Assembly (NCBI GenBank): GCA_039925965.1
Contig: JBDSXW010000061.1
Location: forward strand, 58,146 to 122,145
Source of the DNA: JAZKFT01 sp039925965
GTDB taxonomy: Bacteria; Bacteroidota; Bacteroidia; Chitinophagales; Chitinophagaceae
Length of the DNA stretch: 64,000 nucleotides
Direction of reading: 5' to 3'
In this document: piece after piece, positions 8,203 to 17,517 of the stretch
Position numbering within the stretch: the stretch's first letter is position 1
How the letters are laid out: every line of letters starts with the position of its first letter
Translations under genes and position numbers: made by a program
Notes under the pieces: model-generated
What the model was told of the DNA's origin: nothing
Database searches by the model: none
The model's input: only the letters and a program-made list of their open reading frames with translations

Positions 8203-9366
8203 TTATTCCTGCATCCGAATCCCGTCCGTATTCTCCCATTTTCCCATCAGGCCCCATCCACCAAATCCTTCGCTTATAGCCAGCAGTATGGTGTTTTCTC
8301 CTTTTTTCAGGGGCAGGTATAGTGCATCAAAATAACCAATCGTGCCCAGGTACTTGTAATCTCTCGTCCTGAATGCATTGGTACCGGCAAATAGTAACTG
8401 CCCATTGCAATAAACCCTGATCGCGTCGCTGTACCCGATGTCCATTTTTTTTACCTGGTCGGTAGTAGATACCACCACCAGCTTAGCAAAACTCGTATTA
8501 GCCGAATCTTTAATAGGACCAAGCACGGAGATATTGACCAGTCCGGATCTTTCTGCCAGCATGGTTTTCCAACTGAGGCCAGACAGAAGTTTAACGTCCG
8601 GCGCACCATTTGCGGAAATGGCGGATTCTTTAAAAAACGACGACAGTTTCCAGGACTCAACTGTTCCCGTCGGTGTGGTGATACTGAAAGCACCATTTCC
8701 TTTCAAGACAGGGTTATCCAATGGCAGAAATGAAAAATTAGCAAACCTAGTGGCTCCAACAGCTGATTTTACCCCGATGCTTCCGCCCTGAGGCCGCCTT
8801 TTTAGTTCTTTCATAAAGGCGACCGGCTCCGGGCTATTTCTCAGATAAAGTTCTGCCTGAGAGCCTTTTACAACCAGTTTTACATGCATCCATTCATCAA
8901 ATACAAAATTCAGGGGCGCGTTATAACCCATTCCCTGCCCAATAGCGCTCCAATGAATAAAACCGTCGTTTACGCCGGTATACTGGTCGTGGTATAATTG
9001 CCAGCTTGAATTGCCATTATAGACTGGTGCATACTGGTATGAATCAGGCATGCCTGAAAGCTGCGACCTGAAATACAGTTCCTCAAAATTTTCGGTATCG
9101 ACCATCCGAAAAATAACGCCTGAGAAACTTGTTCTTTCAGTCATACTGATATCAAACTCGATAATACCGTTGGTGAATTGTTCTTTTTTAAGCCAGGCTT
9201 GCCCATTTTGCAGGTAGAGGCAATGGAAGCCTTTGTAAAATTCCTGTAAACTGCTTTGTGCCTGGATCTCCCATTTGTTTTCGCTGAAAAGAATGGGTGC
9301 CTGCGCATGGCCAGGAAGGGAGAGGGATGAAAAGAAAACAATTGCTGATAATTGGAGTAACTTCAT
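8203..9366 (-). CDS. Secreted LamG-like (concanavalin-fold) protein, 387 aa
   Basis: A signal peptide (MKLLQLSAIVFFSSLSLPGHAQA) marks export. Residues about 25-215 resemble a concanavalin/LamG-like or DUF1080-type jelly roll: a first strand with GFHCLYLQNG, then NGIIEFDISM, SGVIFRMVD, FDEWMHVKLVVKGSQAELYL and GSIGVKSAVGATRFANFSF. The remaining 170 residues look like a second beta domain ending with KKGENTILLAISEGFGGWG, as in carbohydrate-associated domains. No catalytic residues can be assigned. It is divergent from a membrane protein that also carries a LamG-like domain, which suggests the two act together, possibly in glycan or substrate sensing. Function unknown. Confidence 0.8.
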   Translation of the reverse strand: MKLLQLSAIVFFSSLSLPGHAQAPILFSENKWEIQAQSSLQEFYKGFHCLYLQNGQAWLKKEQFTNGIIEFDISMTERTSFSGVIFRMVDTENFEELYFRSQLSGMPDSYQYAPVYNGNSSWQLYHDQYTGVNDGFIHWSAIGQGMGYNAPLNFVFDEWMHVKLVVKGSQAELYLRNSPEPVAFMKELKRRPQGGSIGVKSAVGATRFANFSFLPLDNPVLKGNGAFSITTPTGTVESWKLSSFFKESAISANGAPDVKLLSGLSWKTMLAERSGLVNISVLGPIKDSANTSFAKLVVVSTTDQVKKMDIGYSDAIRVYCNGQLLFAGTNAFRTRDYKYLGTIGYFDALYLPLKKGENTILLAISEGFGGWGLMGKWENTDGIRMQE

Positions 9367-9481
9367 GGTCGTTGTTTATTTATTAAGGATGTGTTGCCGG
9401 TACAAATAGAATGACAACGGACCCTTGCCCTGTGTACAAAACCGTTCAAGTTGGTGCAAGTTTAAACAGCATTGATTTTTA

Positions 9482-10816
9482 ATGCGTCATGAAGCGCAAA
9501 ATATTGAAAGCATCTTTTACCCGTCCGTTATGAACACCGTGGAGCAAGATCAACTAACCAGGTATATCCAGCTGCTCGAACAGAAATTAGGCTGGCAGCC
9601 AGTGGGAGAATGGCGTAATTACGAGTTCAATGAACTAAGTGAAAAAATTTGGGACGTTACCGGTATTCAACTAAGTGCTGTGACGTTAAAACGGGTATTT
9701 GGTAAACTGAAATACAACAGTTTGCCCAGCAGTGCCACTTTGAACGCATTGGCCAATTTTCTCGGTTTTAAAAACTGGATGGATTTTAGATCGGCGAATA
9801 CGGCCAAATCAGAGACGGTAGCAGAACTGATGTCACCGCCGCCGAAAATGAAACCCGGTTGGGTTCGCAGGGTATTATTGGCTTCCGCAGCTATATCGGC
9901 AACGGTTGTGGCATTAGGTTTTATCATCCTTTCAAAAAAGTCATTGATACCTGATGCAAAAATGGAAGCCGTTGTTTTTAAATGCCGGACCATTTCCAAA
10001 GGGCTACCCAATACAGTGGTTTTTAACTTCGATCTGCAAGGAATCACATCAAACAACATGCGTATCCAGCAGGATTGGGACAGTACCCGCACCATTCAAT
10101 TGCGACCCGGCCAAACTGAAGCGAGCGGCTTTTACTACCTGCCAGGCTACTTCAATGCCAAACTGATTATTGATGGAAAAGTGGAGAAAACACTTGATGT
10201 TTTTATCGAAGCTGATCAATGGGTGGCCACCGTGGACCTTGAGCCTGTTCCAACCTATCTTAAAAAAGAGGAAGTAACCCAGAATGGGGAAATTAATGTA
10301 AGCAAAGTGGCTCTCAATCAAATAAAAGCCCTTAGGATACCTGTTAATCTTACCTATCACCTGGTAAAATCCTTCAATGGCCTGAATAGTAGTGGATTCA
10401 CAATGGAAGCCTCAGTTAAAAATATTTTTGGGGAAGGCCCGGCAGTTTGTAAAACAACTAAGATTTTTATCTTGTGCACAAAGGGCGCATTTATTATTCC
10501 TTTTGCGATACCGGGATGCGTAGGAGATATCAACCTCAAATTGAATGATAAAATAATCGAAGGCAGGTCAAACGATCTTTCAGCGTTTGGTGCAGATTTG
10601 GCCACATGGAATAAAATTAAGGTAAGCGTCACTAACCGACAGGTCACCATTTTCCTGAATGGGAGAATTATCCGAAAAGACAGTTACCTGCAAGATGCAG
10701 GTGAGGTTGTGGGTATGCGTTTTAGTTTTGCGGGGGCCGGTGCTGTAGATGATATCCGGTTAACCAACGAAAAAAATGCGGTTATTTACGAGGAGCATTT
10801 TGATAAAAAAAGATGA
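9482..10816 (+). CDS. Membrane protein with N-terminal DNA-binding-like domain and external LamG-like domain
   Basis: The cytoplasmic N-terminus (to about residue 110) contains RYIQLLEQKLGW, NELSEKIWDVTGIQLS and VTLKRVFGKL, then a helical segment up to FLGFKNWMDF. This pattern of short helices resembles a helix-turn-helix module. A single membrane helix follows (VLLASAAISATVVALGFII), then a PKD-like region and a LamG-like domain with TWNKIKVSVTNRQVTIFLNG near the C-terminus. The topology suggests a one-component transmembrane regulator that senses a periplasmic ligand. It is divergent from the secreted LamG-like gene 115 bp away, its probable target or partner. An alternative ATG at 9530 would remove 16 residues and sits closer to the first conserved helix. 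Confidence 0.75.
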   Translation: MRHEAQNIESIFYPSVMNTVEQDQLTRYIQLLEQKLGWQPVGEWRNYEFNELSEKIWDVTGIQLSAVTLKRVFGKLKYNSLPSSATLNALANFLGFKNWMDFRSANTAKSETVAELMSPPPKMKPGWVRRVLLASAAISATVVALGFIILSKKSLIPDAKMEAVVFKCRTISKGLPNTVVFNFDLQGITSNNMRIQQDWDSTRTIQLRPGQTEASGFYYLPGYFNAKLIIDGKVEKTLDVFIEADQWVATVDLEPVPTYLKKEEVTQNGEINVSKVALNQIKALRIPVNLTYHLVKSFNGLNSSGFTMEASVKNIFGEGPAVCKTTKIFILCTKGAFIIPFAIPGCVGDINLKLNDKIIEGRSNDLSAFGADLATWNKIKVSVTNRQVTIFLNGRIIRKDSYLQDAGEVVGMRFSFAGAGAVDDIRLTNEKNAVIYEEHFDKKR

Positions 10817-10849
10817 CTCATGTCATCATTTCTCTAAAAAATAGGGGCT

Positions 10850-10880
10850 ATGAGTCGATTCAAATCCCGGTTCCCCCATT
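10850..10880 (+). other. Possible relic of a tRNA or tmRNA 3' end
   Basis: The stretch contains TTCAAAT (T-loop-like), CCCGG (3' T-stem-like), TTCCCCC (acceptor-like) and A. The 5' partner strands are absent: the five bases before the loop do not pair with CCCGG. It cannot be a functional tRNA; it may be a leftover integration-site fragment or chance. Confidence 0.3.
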
Positions 10881-10918
10881 TTCCCCAGTTAACCTTTCAG
10901 CAATTGTTGCTTTTTGCC

Positions 10919-10948
10919 TTGCTGGCCGGCCTTTAAGCCTTACTTTCG
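10919..10948 (+). promoter_or_regulatory. Candidate promoter of typA
   Basis: TTG at 10919-10921 is followed after 19 bp by TACTTTCG (10941-10948), one mismatch from TAnnTTTG. It lies about 115 bp before the typA start codon. Confidence 0.4.
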
Positions 10949-11063
10949 CCGCCAATTTGGTTTATTGGCATTCTCATTATGGGTATTCGTACCGCAAAGA
11001 GGCAACCAATCCGCCCTGTCCGACCGGGTCATCCGGGCGGGCTATCAACAAATAAACATACAA

Positions 11064-12875
11064 ATGAACATTCGTAACATCGCCATCATTGCCCACGTAG
11101 ATCACGGCAAAACAACGTTGGTGGACAAAATTTTGCACAGCACCAATGTGTTCCGTGCCAACCAGGAAACTGGTGACTTGATCATGGATAATAACGATCT
11201 TGAAAGAGAGCGTGGTATTACCATTCTTAGTAAAAATATTTCGGTGCAGTACAAGGATGTAAAGATCAATGTAATCGATACTCCGGGTCACGCCGATTTT
11301 GGTGGTGAGGTAGAACGCGTATTGAAAATGGCCGACGGCGTATGCCTGTTGGTAGATGCTTTTGAAGGCCCGATGCCGCAGACCAGGTTTGTACTGCAGA
11401 AGGCTTTACAACTGAACCTGAAGCCCATCGTTATCATTAATAAGGTGGATAAACCCAACTGCCGCCCTGATGAAGTGCACGATGCTGTTTTTGAATTATT
11501 CTTTAACCTGGATGCTACCGAAGAACAATTGAATTTCCCTACTTTTTATGGTTCGTCCAAGCAAGGTTGGTTCAACACGACGCTGGAACCTAAAGAAGAT
11601 ATTTTTACATTACTGGATGGTATTCTCGAATATGTACCTGCTGCTGTAGAAGCACCTGGTACCCTTCAGTTACAGATCACATCTTTGGACTATTCATCCT
11701 TTCTTGGCCGTATCGCTGTAGGGAAGATAGCCCGCGGCGTAATCAAAGAAGGGCAGCCAATTCAGCTATGCAAACTGGATGGTAGCTTTGTAAAGACCCG
11801 TGTAAAAGAACTCTATGTTTTTGAAAGCCTGGGTAAGAAAAAAGTTATTGAAGTAAAAGCAGGGGATATCTGTGCGGTTGTAGGTATCGAAGGATTCAAT
11901 ATCGGTGAAACGATTGCAGATTTTGAAAACCCCGAAGCATTGCCGGTGATCCCGATTGATGAGCCAACGATGAACATGCAGTTCAGCATCAATAACTCCC
12001 CATTCTTTGGCCGCGATGGTAAATATGTAACCAGCCGAAATATCCGCGATCGCCTGATGAAGGAACTGGAAAAGAACCTCGCCCTACGGGTAGAAGATAC
12101 AGACGACGCTGACAAGTTCATGGTGTTTGGCCGCGGTATTCTCCACCTGAGCGTATTGGTAGAAACTATGCGCCGTGAAGGTTATGAAATGACCATTGGA
12201 AACCCACAGGTTATCGTAAAAGAAATAGATGGCAAAAAATGTGAACCATACGAAGTATTGGTAGTAGATGTGCCCCAGGAGTTCAGCGGTAAAGTGATCG
12301 ACCTGGTTACCCAGCGCAAAGGCGAAATGCTCATCATGGAAAGCAAAGGCGACATGCAGCACCTGGAGTTTGAGATACCGAGCCGTGGTTTGATAGGCCT
12401 TCGCAGCCAGATGCTGACCTCCACTACAGGGGAAGCTGTTATGGCACATCGCTTTAACGAATACAAACCCTGGAAAGGACCGATTCCAGGCCGTAGCAAC
12501 GGTGTTTTGCTGAGTAAGAACACAGAAAAAACCACTGGTTACTCTATCGATAAATTGCAGGATAGGGGTACCTTCTTCGTAGATCCGGGCGAAGAAGTAT
12601 ATATCGGCCAGATCATTGCCGAACATATTAAGCCAGGTGATTTGAATGTAAACGCTACCGAGCCGAAAAAGCTAACTAACCACCGTGCAAGCGGAACGGA
12701 TGATGCCAGCCGGATCGCTCCTAAGACTTTGTTTACACTGGAAGAATGTATGGAGTATATCCAGCAGGACGAGTGCATCGAGGTAACACCTAAAAACATT
12801 CGTATGCGCAAGGTGATACTGAATGAAGATGATCGTAAAAAAGTACAAAAGAGAATGGAGGCCGAGGCATCGTAA
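11064..12875 (+). CDS. typA: Ribosome-associated GTPase TypA/BipA
   Basis: TypA is an EF-G-like GTPase that binds the 70S ribosome and helps 50S assembly, especially under stress or at low temperature. The 603-residue protein begins MNIRNIAIIAHVDHGKTTL, with the P-loop at about residues 10-17, followed by RERGITI, DTPGHADFGGEVER and NKVDKPNCRP, then EF-G-like domains II, III and V and the TypA-specific C-terminal domain. The start is placed at the conserved MNIRNIAII; the open frame upstream (from 10914) encodes an unrelated leader. A terminator follows 52 bp after the stop. Confidence 0.97.
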   Translation: MNIRNIAIIAHVDHGKTTLVDKILHSTNVFRANQETGDLIMDNNDLERERGITILSKNISVQYKDVKINVIDTPGHADFGGEVERVLKMADGVCLLVDAFEGPMPQTRFVLQKALQLNLKPIVIINKVDKPNCRPDEVHDAVFELFFNLDATEEQLNFPTFYGSSKQGWFNTTLEPKEDIFTLLDGILEYVPAAVEAPGTLQLQITSLDYSSFLGRIAVGKIARGVIKEGQPIQLCKLDGSFVKTRVKELYVFESLGKKKVIEVKAGDICAVVGIEGFNIGETIADFENPEALPVIPIDEPTMNMQFSINNSPFFGRDGKYVTSRNIRDRLMKELEKNLALRVEDTDDADKFMVFGRGILHLSVLVETMRREGYEMTIGNPQVIVKEIDGKKCEPYEVLVVDVPQEFSGKVIDLVTQRKGEMLIMESKGDMQHLEFEIPSRGLIGLRSQMLTSTTGEAVMAHRFNEYKPWKGPIPGRSNGVLLSKNTEKTTGYSIDKLQDRGTFFVDPGEEVYIGQIIAEHIKPGDLNVNATEPKKLTNHRASGTDDASRIAPKTLFTLEECMEYIQQDECIEVTPKNIRMRKVILNEDDRKKVQKRMEAEAS

Positions 12876-12927
12876 GCAAACTGGCAATTGTGATTGGTCA
12901 ATTGGTCGTCAAAAAAATAAACACCAG

Positions 12928-12956
12928 AAAGCATCATAGAAATATGGTGCTTTTTT
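12928..12956 (+). terminator. Rho-independent terminator of typA
   Basis: Stem AAAGCATCA (12928-12936) pairs with TGGTGCTTT (12945-12953) with one G-T wobble and an 8-nt loop. It ends in a run of T through 12956. Confidence 0.85.
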
Positions 12957-13330
12957 GTGTTTTCAATGCCGGAGTGTTTCCCGGAATGATCAGTCCCCGT
13001 TGGGCTTTGAACTCAAAAGAAGCTACGTTTACTCATAATATTACAATTTAGGAAAACACTTTTAAAAGGTATATCGGGAAAAAGAATTAGGAGTTATTAG
13101 GGATTATTGGTGTTGCACGATAACCGCCGCCTCCTTTGATGTGCAACTATTTCCGGATGCGGCTTTTCATGCTGGAAAATAGATTATCATGTGAGAGCGG
13201 AGGTTGTTTAAAAGGACATGAATACCATGCAATGAGCAGGGCTGGCCTGGATAACCACAAAGTAAATTACCCACCAATACGTACCGTGTTACGATAAAAT
13301 TTCGTTAGCCTTGCTTAAATTATTCATACT
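12957..13330. other. Intergenic region without a recognisable gene
   Basis: Between the typA terminator and the next gene I see no open frame with coding character, no RNA gene and no strong repeat. It should hold the promoter of the following gene; TAGCCTTG at about 13307 is a weak -7-like candidate. Confidence 0.5.
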
Positions 13331-14362
13331 GTGAAAAAAGTTTTTCTTTCTTGTTTAGGTCTGGTATGCGCTGTAGGTGCATTATGCAACTCTGCTATGC
13401 CCGGTCTTTGGGAGGCTGGCGCAAATGGAAGATTCGTGCCTTTATTTGCAGGAGACAGTATGTACCTGGGCAAAATCCGGATGCAACATGAATTGGTTTT
13501 GGTAAATCTCTACCCGGGTTTTGCGGTTGTGAAGGGGGAATATTATATGTACAATACTTCTGACGAAACCATTAATATGCATGTGGCGTATCCCAAACAG
13601 GCTACTTACAGCGATACAATTGTACAAAATGTAATACCAGCTTATATAGATGGCCTGCAGGTATTGGTAAATGAAGTTCCCGTTGCTCTGATGCGGAAAA
13701 ATGATCCTGAATTTGACTCTCTTGTCAATGCCCCCAACAGTTCTGTGCATTCAGAAGTGAGTAACACATCGGAAAACTGGTTTGTTTGGAAAATGAGTTT
13801 CCCCCCAAAGAGCTATACTAAAATAACTGTTTACTTTTTAACGGATAACAGCCATGCGAAACTACGCCGGGGTTATAGCGGTGATGAAGGCCAGGCTTTT
13901 AGTTATGTACTGGAAAGTGGGCGCGCCTGGGGCGGCGATATCGATAGCGGTAAAATTTGCGTAGCATTAAAAAATGGCCTAACTACAAAAGATGTAAAAG
14001 GTGTGCTGCCTTTTAATGCGTTGATGGGCGATGCCACCCATCTGCTATATCAGTTTGTAAACAAGGAGCCAGAATCAAAAGATAACATGCTCATTTGGTA
14101 TCAGGGCGCAGCCACAGATTTGGCTTTTGAGAAAAATATTGTGCCGGCGGCCGGAAAATACTATACTGAAATAGATAGTTTTGATATTGACGCTTTTTCT
14201 AATCATCAATTCACTGCGTTGCAATTGACCGATCTGGAAGTACATGCCACCAGTCCTTTCGCATGGATATTTTATGGTATTCTGGGATTCGCGGCGATCA
14301 TTATTTTTATGATTATTTACGGCGCTTACCGGCTGATTGCTAAAAGAAACCGGGCACAATAG
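13331..14362 (+). CDS. Exported membrane-anchored protein, 343 aa, unknown function
   Basis: An N-terminal signal peptide (MKKVFLSCLGLVCAVGALC) is followed by about 280 extracytoplasmic residues and one C-terminal membrane helix (FAWIFYGILGFAAIIIFMIIYGAYRL) with a short basic tail (IAKRNRAQ), so the bulk faces the periplasm. The external part is beta-rich, with VLVNLYPGFAVVKGEYYMYNTSDETINMHVAYP and KITVYFLTDNS-like strands (shown only in part), somewhat like DUF4424-type domains, but I cannot assign a family. Its last 23 bp overlap the 3' end of nagA on the other strand, so the transcripts converge with no terminator between them. Confidence 0.75.
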   Translation: MKKVFLSCLGLVCAVGALCNSAMPGLWEAGANGRFVPLFAGDSMYLGKIRMQHELVLVNLYPGFAVVKGEYYMYNTSDETINMHVAYPKQATYSDTIVQNVIPAYIDGLQVLVNEVPVALMRKNDPEFDSLVNAPNSSVHSEVSNTSENWFVWKMSFPPKSYTKITVYFLTDNSHAKLRRGYSGDEGQAFSYVLESGRAWGGDIDSGKICVALKNGLTTKDVKGVLPFNALMGDATHLLYQFVNKEPESKDNMLIWYQGAATDLAFEKNIVPAAGKYYTEIDSFDIDAFSNHQFTALQLTDLEVHATSPFAWIFYGILGFAAIIIFMIIYGAYRLIAKRNRAQ

Positions 14363-15446
14363 CCGCAGATAAGTTCCGATCTACCAGTGCAAAGGTTGCG
14401 GTAAAACCTGTTTCAATTTTCCCGTATTGTTGTTCAAGCCGCATTACCCGGGCAGGGTATAATGATACCATTCGCAGGGCTTCTTTTAAAGAAATGTGGC
14501 AGTGATCGACCGCGTTCTTTACAGCCTGCAGCATCGTCAATGCTGAGCCGCTGAGCGTACCATCCGGAAGGTCGTAATGATTAGTATTCAGCACATGCTG
14601 GTAAGGGCCGGAGTTGGTTTCTGTTACGGCATCTGTTATAAAAAACAAGCGATCTCCCATCATTTTTTTTGCGAGGCGCACCGTCTCATAATCAACATGT
14701 ATGCCGTCTGGGATAATGGATGCCGTAGCGCCAGGATGCAGCATAGTGGCGGCAGGAAGTCCCGGTTGCCGGTGGTGCAGAGCGCTCATGGCATTAAACA
14801 GGTGAGTGGTGGTTGTGGTGCCGCTGTCGAAAGCTGCATTAGCTTCTGCAAGGGTAGCGTTGCTGTGGCCAATGGAAACCACGATGCCATGTTCCACAAA
14901 AAGTGGAATTATTTCCGGGTCGATGCATTCGGGTGCCAACGTCACCATTTTTATAACGCCAGCGGCTTTTTCAAGCAAACTTTTTACTTCATCCGGCGTG
15001 GGGCTCACCATCCATTCTTTTATATGGGCACCGCTTTTTAGCGCATTGATAAACGGCCCTTCGAGGTGCATGCCAAGGATTCCCTTGCCACCCTGTTGCC
15101 AATACATTTTAATGGCTTCAATACAGATTTCAATAACGTCCATGGGTTGGGTCGCAATCGTTACCAGGCAATTAGCGGTACCACTGTTCGCATTTTGCCT
15201 GGCCAATAATTCCAATGAATCAGGCCCCGGAAAAGCGGAGAACAATTTCCCACCCGCCCCATAAATCTGCAGGTCCATAAAAGCTGGAACCAGCAGATGT
15301 TCCTGGCAGTCTATAGTAACGATATCAGCTGGTAAATCATTATTCCCAGCAACTAATTGTATGATATTATCCGCTACTATAACTGAATGGTCCTCTACAA
15401 AAACAGTCCCGTTAAAAATGGTGGCATTGGTATAAGCGTGAATCAT
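14340..15446 (-). CDS. nagA: N-acetylglucosamine-6-phosphate deacetylase
   Basis: NagA removes the acetyl group from GlcNAc-6-phosphate to give glucosamine-6-phosphate and acetate in amino-sugar and cell-wall recycling. The 368-residue amidohydrolase has LEGPF (128-132, with the metal-binding Glu129), GHSNA (His194), THLFNAM (His215) and the catalytic aspartate in ITDAV (Asp272). DLQIYGAGGKLF near residue 60 matches the family's GxGG segment. There is no adjacent nagB or transporter, so it appears to stand alone. Its 3' end overlaps the convergent gene by 23 bp. Confidence 0.93.
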   Translation of the reverse strand: MIHAYTNATIFNGTVFVEDHSVIVADNIIQLVAGNNDLPADIVTIDCQEHLLVPAFMDLQIYGAGGKLFSAFPGPDSLELLARQNANSGTANCLVTIATQPMDVIEICIEAIKMYWQQGGKGILGMHLEGPFINALKSGAHIKEWMVSPTPDEVKSLLEKAAGVIKMVTLAPECIDPEIIPLFVEHGIVVSIGHSNATLAEANAAFDSGTTTTTHLFNAMSALHHRQPGLPAATMLHPGATASIIPDGIHVDYETVRLAKKMMGDRLFFITDAVTETNSGPYQHVLNTNHYDLPDGTLSGSALTMLQAVKNAVDHCHISLKEALRMVSLYPARVMRLEQQYGKIETGFTATFALVDRNLSAAIVPGFF

Positions 15447-15466
15447 AAGTTCATTGGTTTATTTAA

Positions 15467-15536
15467 AGTAGTAAGTAGCGAGTAGGGAGTAGGGAGTGGC
15501 AAGTAGTAAGTTGCAGGTCGTAAGTGGCGGGTACTA
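15467..15536. repeat. Degenerate 7-bp tandem repeat, ten units
   Basis: Ten heptamers in unbroken phase read agtagta, agtagcg, agtaggg, agtaggg, agtggca, agtagta, agttgca, ggtcgta, agtggcg, ggtacta (consensus rGTnGnn). They lie upstream of nagA. Further 7-bp-phased sequence of a different composition (gtgaacc, agtgaac and similar) continues at about 15575-15626. Confidence 0.8.
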
Positions 15537-15626
15537 AAAGCAATTAGCGGGCTCCAAACTATGGGATTAACTTGTGAACCAGTGAACTCGTAAATGAGTG
15601 AACCAATCAACTAATCACCTAATCCC

Positions 15627-16433
15627 CTACACCAGCAAAAAATCGTCCGCATCGTTGCCGAACGGAAGCTTGGTTCTAATTTCCTGCAGCTCATTTTTGT
15701 GGAGGGTGATCGAAAGAATAGTCTCATCCTGGTCTTGCTGGCAAAGGATTTCGCCCAGGGGATCGATCACCATGCTGTTGCCGCTGTGATAAATATCGTT
15801 GCCATCGTTGCCGACCCGGTTTACGCCCGCCACATAACATTGGTTTTCGATAGCACGCGCAGCCAGCAACGTTTTCCACGCGTGGCTGCGGCGTTCCGGC
15901 CAGTTGGCAACATAAAGCAACAGATCATATTCAGCTTCATCACTAATTCTTTTTTCTATATGTCGTGGCGATTGCCGGGCCCACACAGGGAACCGGAGAT
16001 CGTAACAAATCTGCAGGTTTATTTTCCAGCCATTCACAGAGGCTATCATTCGTTTAGCACCAGCAGAATAATGTTTGTGCTCTTCACCGAGGGCAAACAA
16101 ATGACGTTTATCGTAATACCCATATTGCCCGTTGGGTTGCATCCATAAAAGGCGGTTATAGTAATGCCCCTCGTCCTCTACTATGATACTGCCCGTCAAT
16201 ATCACCCTACGGTCCATTGCGGTCTGGCGCATCCAGTTAACCGTTGGCCCATCCATTTTTTCGGCAAGTAATTCCGGCTTCATGCTAAAACCGGTGCTGA
16301 ACATTTCGGGTAATATCACCAGGTTGGTAGGTTGCGAAATACCATTGATCTTTTCTTCCAGCATACGCAGGTTGGCCGCTTTATCTTCCCAATAAAGGTT
16401 GGTTTGCACCAGTGATAAACTAAGGGTACTCAA
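15627..16433 (-). CDS. Nitrilase-superfamily omega-amidase (YafV-like)
   Basis: Members hydrolyse omega-amides such as alpha-ketoglutaramate or alpha-ketosuccinamate and serve in metabolite repair and methionine salvage. The 268-residue cytoplasmic protein carries the full nitrilase triad: Glu43 in LPEMFSTGF, Lys109 in YDKRHLF and Cys143 in ICYDLRFPVW. Length and the DKRHLF and CYDLRFP signatures match the omega-amidase branch more than the NAD-synthetase or carbamoylputrescine branches. It lies downstream of the LpxR-like gene on the same strand with a short gap. Confidence 0.9.
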   Translation of the reverse strand: MSTLSLSLVQTNLYWEDKAANLRMLEEKINGISQPTNLVILPEMFSTGFSMKPELLAEKMDGPTVNWMRQTAMDRRVILTGSIIVEDEGHYYNRLLWMQPNGQYGYYDKRHLFALGEEHKHYSAGAKRMIASVNGWKINLQICYDLRFPVWARQSPRHIEKRISDEAEYDLLLYVANWPERRSHAWKTLLAARAIENQCYVAGVNRVGNDGNDIYHSGNSMVIDPLGEILCQQDQDETILSITLHKNELQEIRTKLPFGNDADDFLLV

Positions 16434-16478
16434 TGTTTTTTTTGTTTTATATGTTCAAACTGCTGAAGCTCGTTTCAT

Positions 16479-17501
16479 TTATTTCAATTTCGAAAACCGA
16501 TGTGCAAACTGGATCGAACAGAAATTTTCATTTCTCTGTTGCGTGGTAGCCTGCCGGGTTCGGTTGGTATACACGACCGAAACCGTTGTGGTGTTTTGTG
16601 CATAATGTATGCCTAACCTGTTTGAATAAACCAATGCTTTAATGGGAACAATTACTGGACCTTTATCTTTTATAAATAAACCACCTTGCAACACTGCACT
16701 ATACAACTGCCAGGTAGCCGAAGGTTCATACTCAAAATAAAGCTCATAGTTACGAACCTGCTTGCTCCCAACCGGTGCAGCTACCCGAGCGCCAAAATGG
16801 CTGCTGTTATTATGGTTTTCCACCAGCCCCAGTTTAAAAGTAACCCCTGCTGACAGATTCGTAAACGCATTACCAAGATTGCCAATTGCAAACCCATCGA
16901 TGTTTATGATGTTTTTTACAGGATCTGATTTCAGAAGTGACCGGTAATAAGCAGTTTTTAAATTGACGCTCATCTCGTTTTTAACCTGGTACGGCCAACC
17001 TTTCACGTCATAAATACCAATTACATTATGGTACCATCGCTGTACATTTTTGCCAAACGAATTAGGACCAATTGTACCCAACGTAGCAGCCCATTCCAGC
17101 ACAGTATGTTTGTTATAAAAAATATGCTGGTCAAATTTGAAGGAGAGGTAACCGGCAAAAGGACGGTCCTGTACAGAAGGGATGGGCCGGTTGTAACTAA
17201 CCGGGTTATAGATAGCCTGGCCTAACTCAAAACCATTGACCACTTTCTCTATAGCTGGCCTGTTTTTAAAACAGCTAATTTTTTTGGTATTGACAGCATG
17301 AATGAATTTGAGATAAATGCCATTGGTGTAGTACCCATCGCGGCCCCGCAAGGTGTAATTATCATTTTCCGTTACCAAGGAGATCTCATTTTGAAAAATA
17401 TTTCTGGTCCGAGGAACGGTATTGTTTTGCGCCATCGCGTGCATAGTCAAAAAAGGGGCTGCGGCTAAAAAGCAGGGCAAATGCATGAAGTAATTTTTCA
17501 A
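16479..17501 (-). CDS. Outer-membrane protein of the LpxR (lipid A deacylase)/DUF2219 family
   Basis: LpxR is an outer-membrane beta-barrel enzyme that removes the 3'-acyloxyacyl group of lipid A. The 340-residue protein has a signal peptide ending near AMAQ, then the family's N-terminal signature ENDNY....DGYYTNG, DRPFAGYL and LGTIGPNSFG, and alternating aromatic beta strands to the end (final residues ...QFAHRFSKLK). In LpxR the asparagine-aspartate of the first signature helps bind the metal, and the pair is kept in TENDNY. Activity in Bacteroidota members has mostly been inferred. Confidence 0.85.
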   Translation of the reverse strand: MKNYFMHLPCFLAAAPFLTMHAMAQNNTVPRTRNIFQNEISLVTENDNYTLRGRDGYYTNGIYLKFIHAVNTKKISCFKNRPAIEKVVNGFELGQAIYNPVSYNRPIPSVQDRPFAGYLSFKFDQHIFYNKHTVLEWAATLGTIGPNSFGKNVQRWYHNVIGIYDVKGWPYQVKNEMSVNLKTAYYRSLLKSDPVKNIINIDGFAIGNLGNAFTNLSAGVTFKLGLVENHNNSSHFGARVAAPVGSKQVRNYELYFEYEPSATWQLYSAVLQGGLFIKDKGPVIVPIKALVYSNRLGIHYAQNTTTVSVVYTNRTRQATTQQRNENFCSIQFAHRFSKLK

Positions 17502-17517
17502 AGCGCCAAGATAATTT

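Noticed and set aside
10850..10880. Functional tRNA gene
   Set aside because: Only the 3' half has tRNA character; the T-stem and acceptor strands have no pairing partners.
15467..15626. Possible CRISPR array
   Set aside because: Units are 7 bp, contiguous and degenerate, with no spacers, leader or cas genes.
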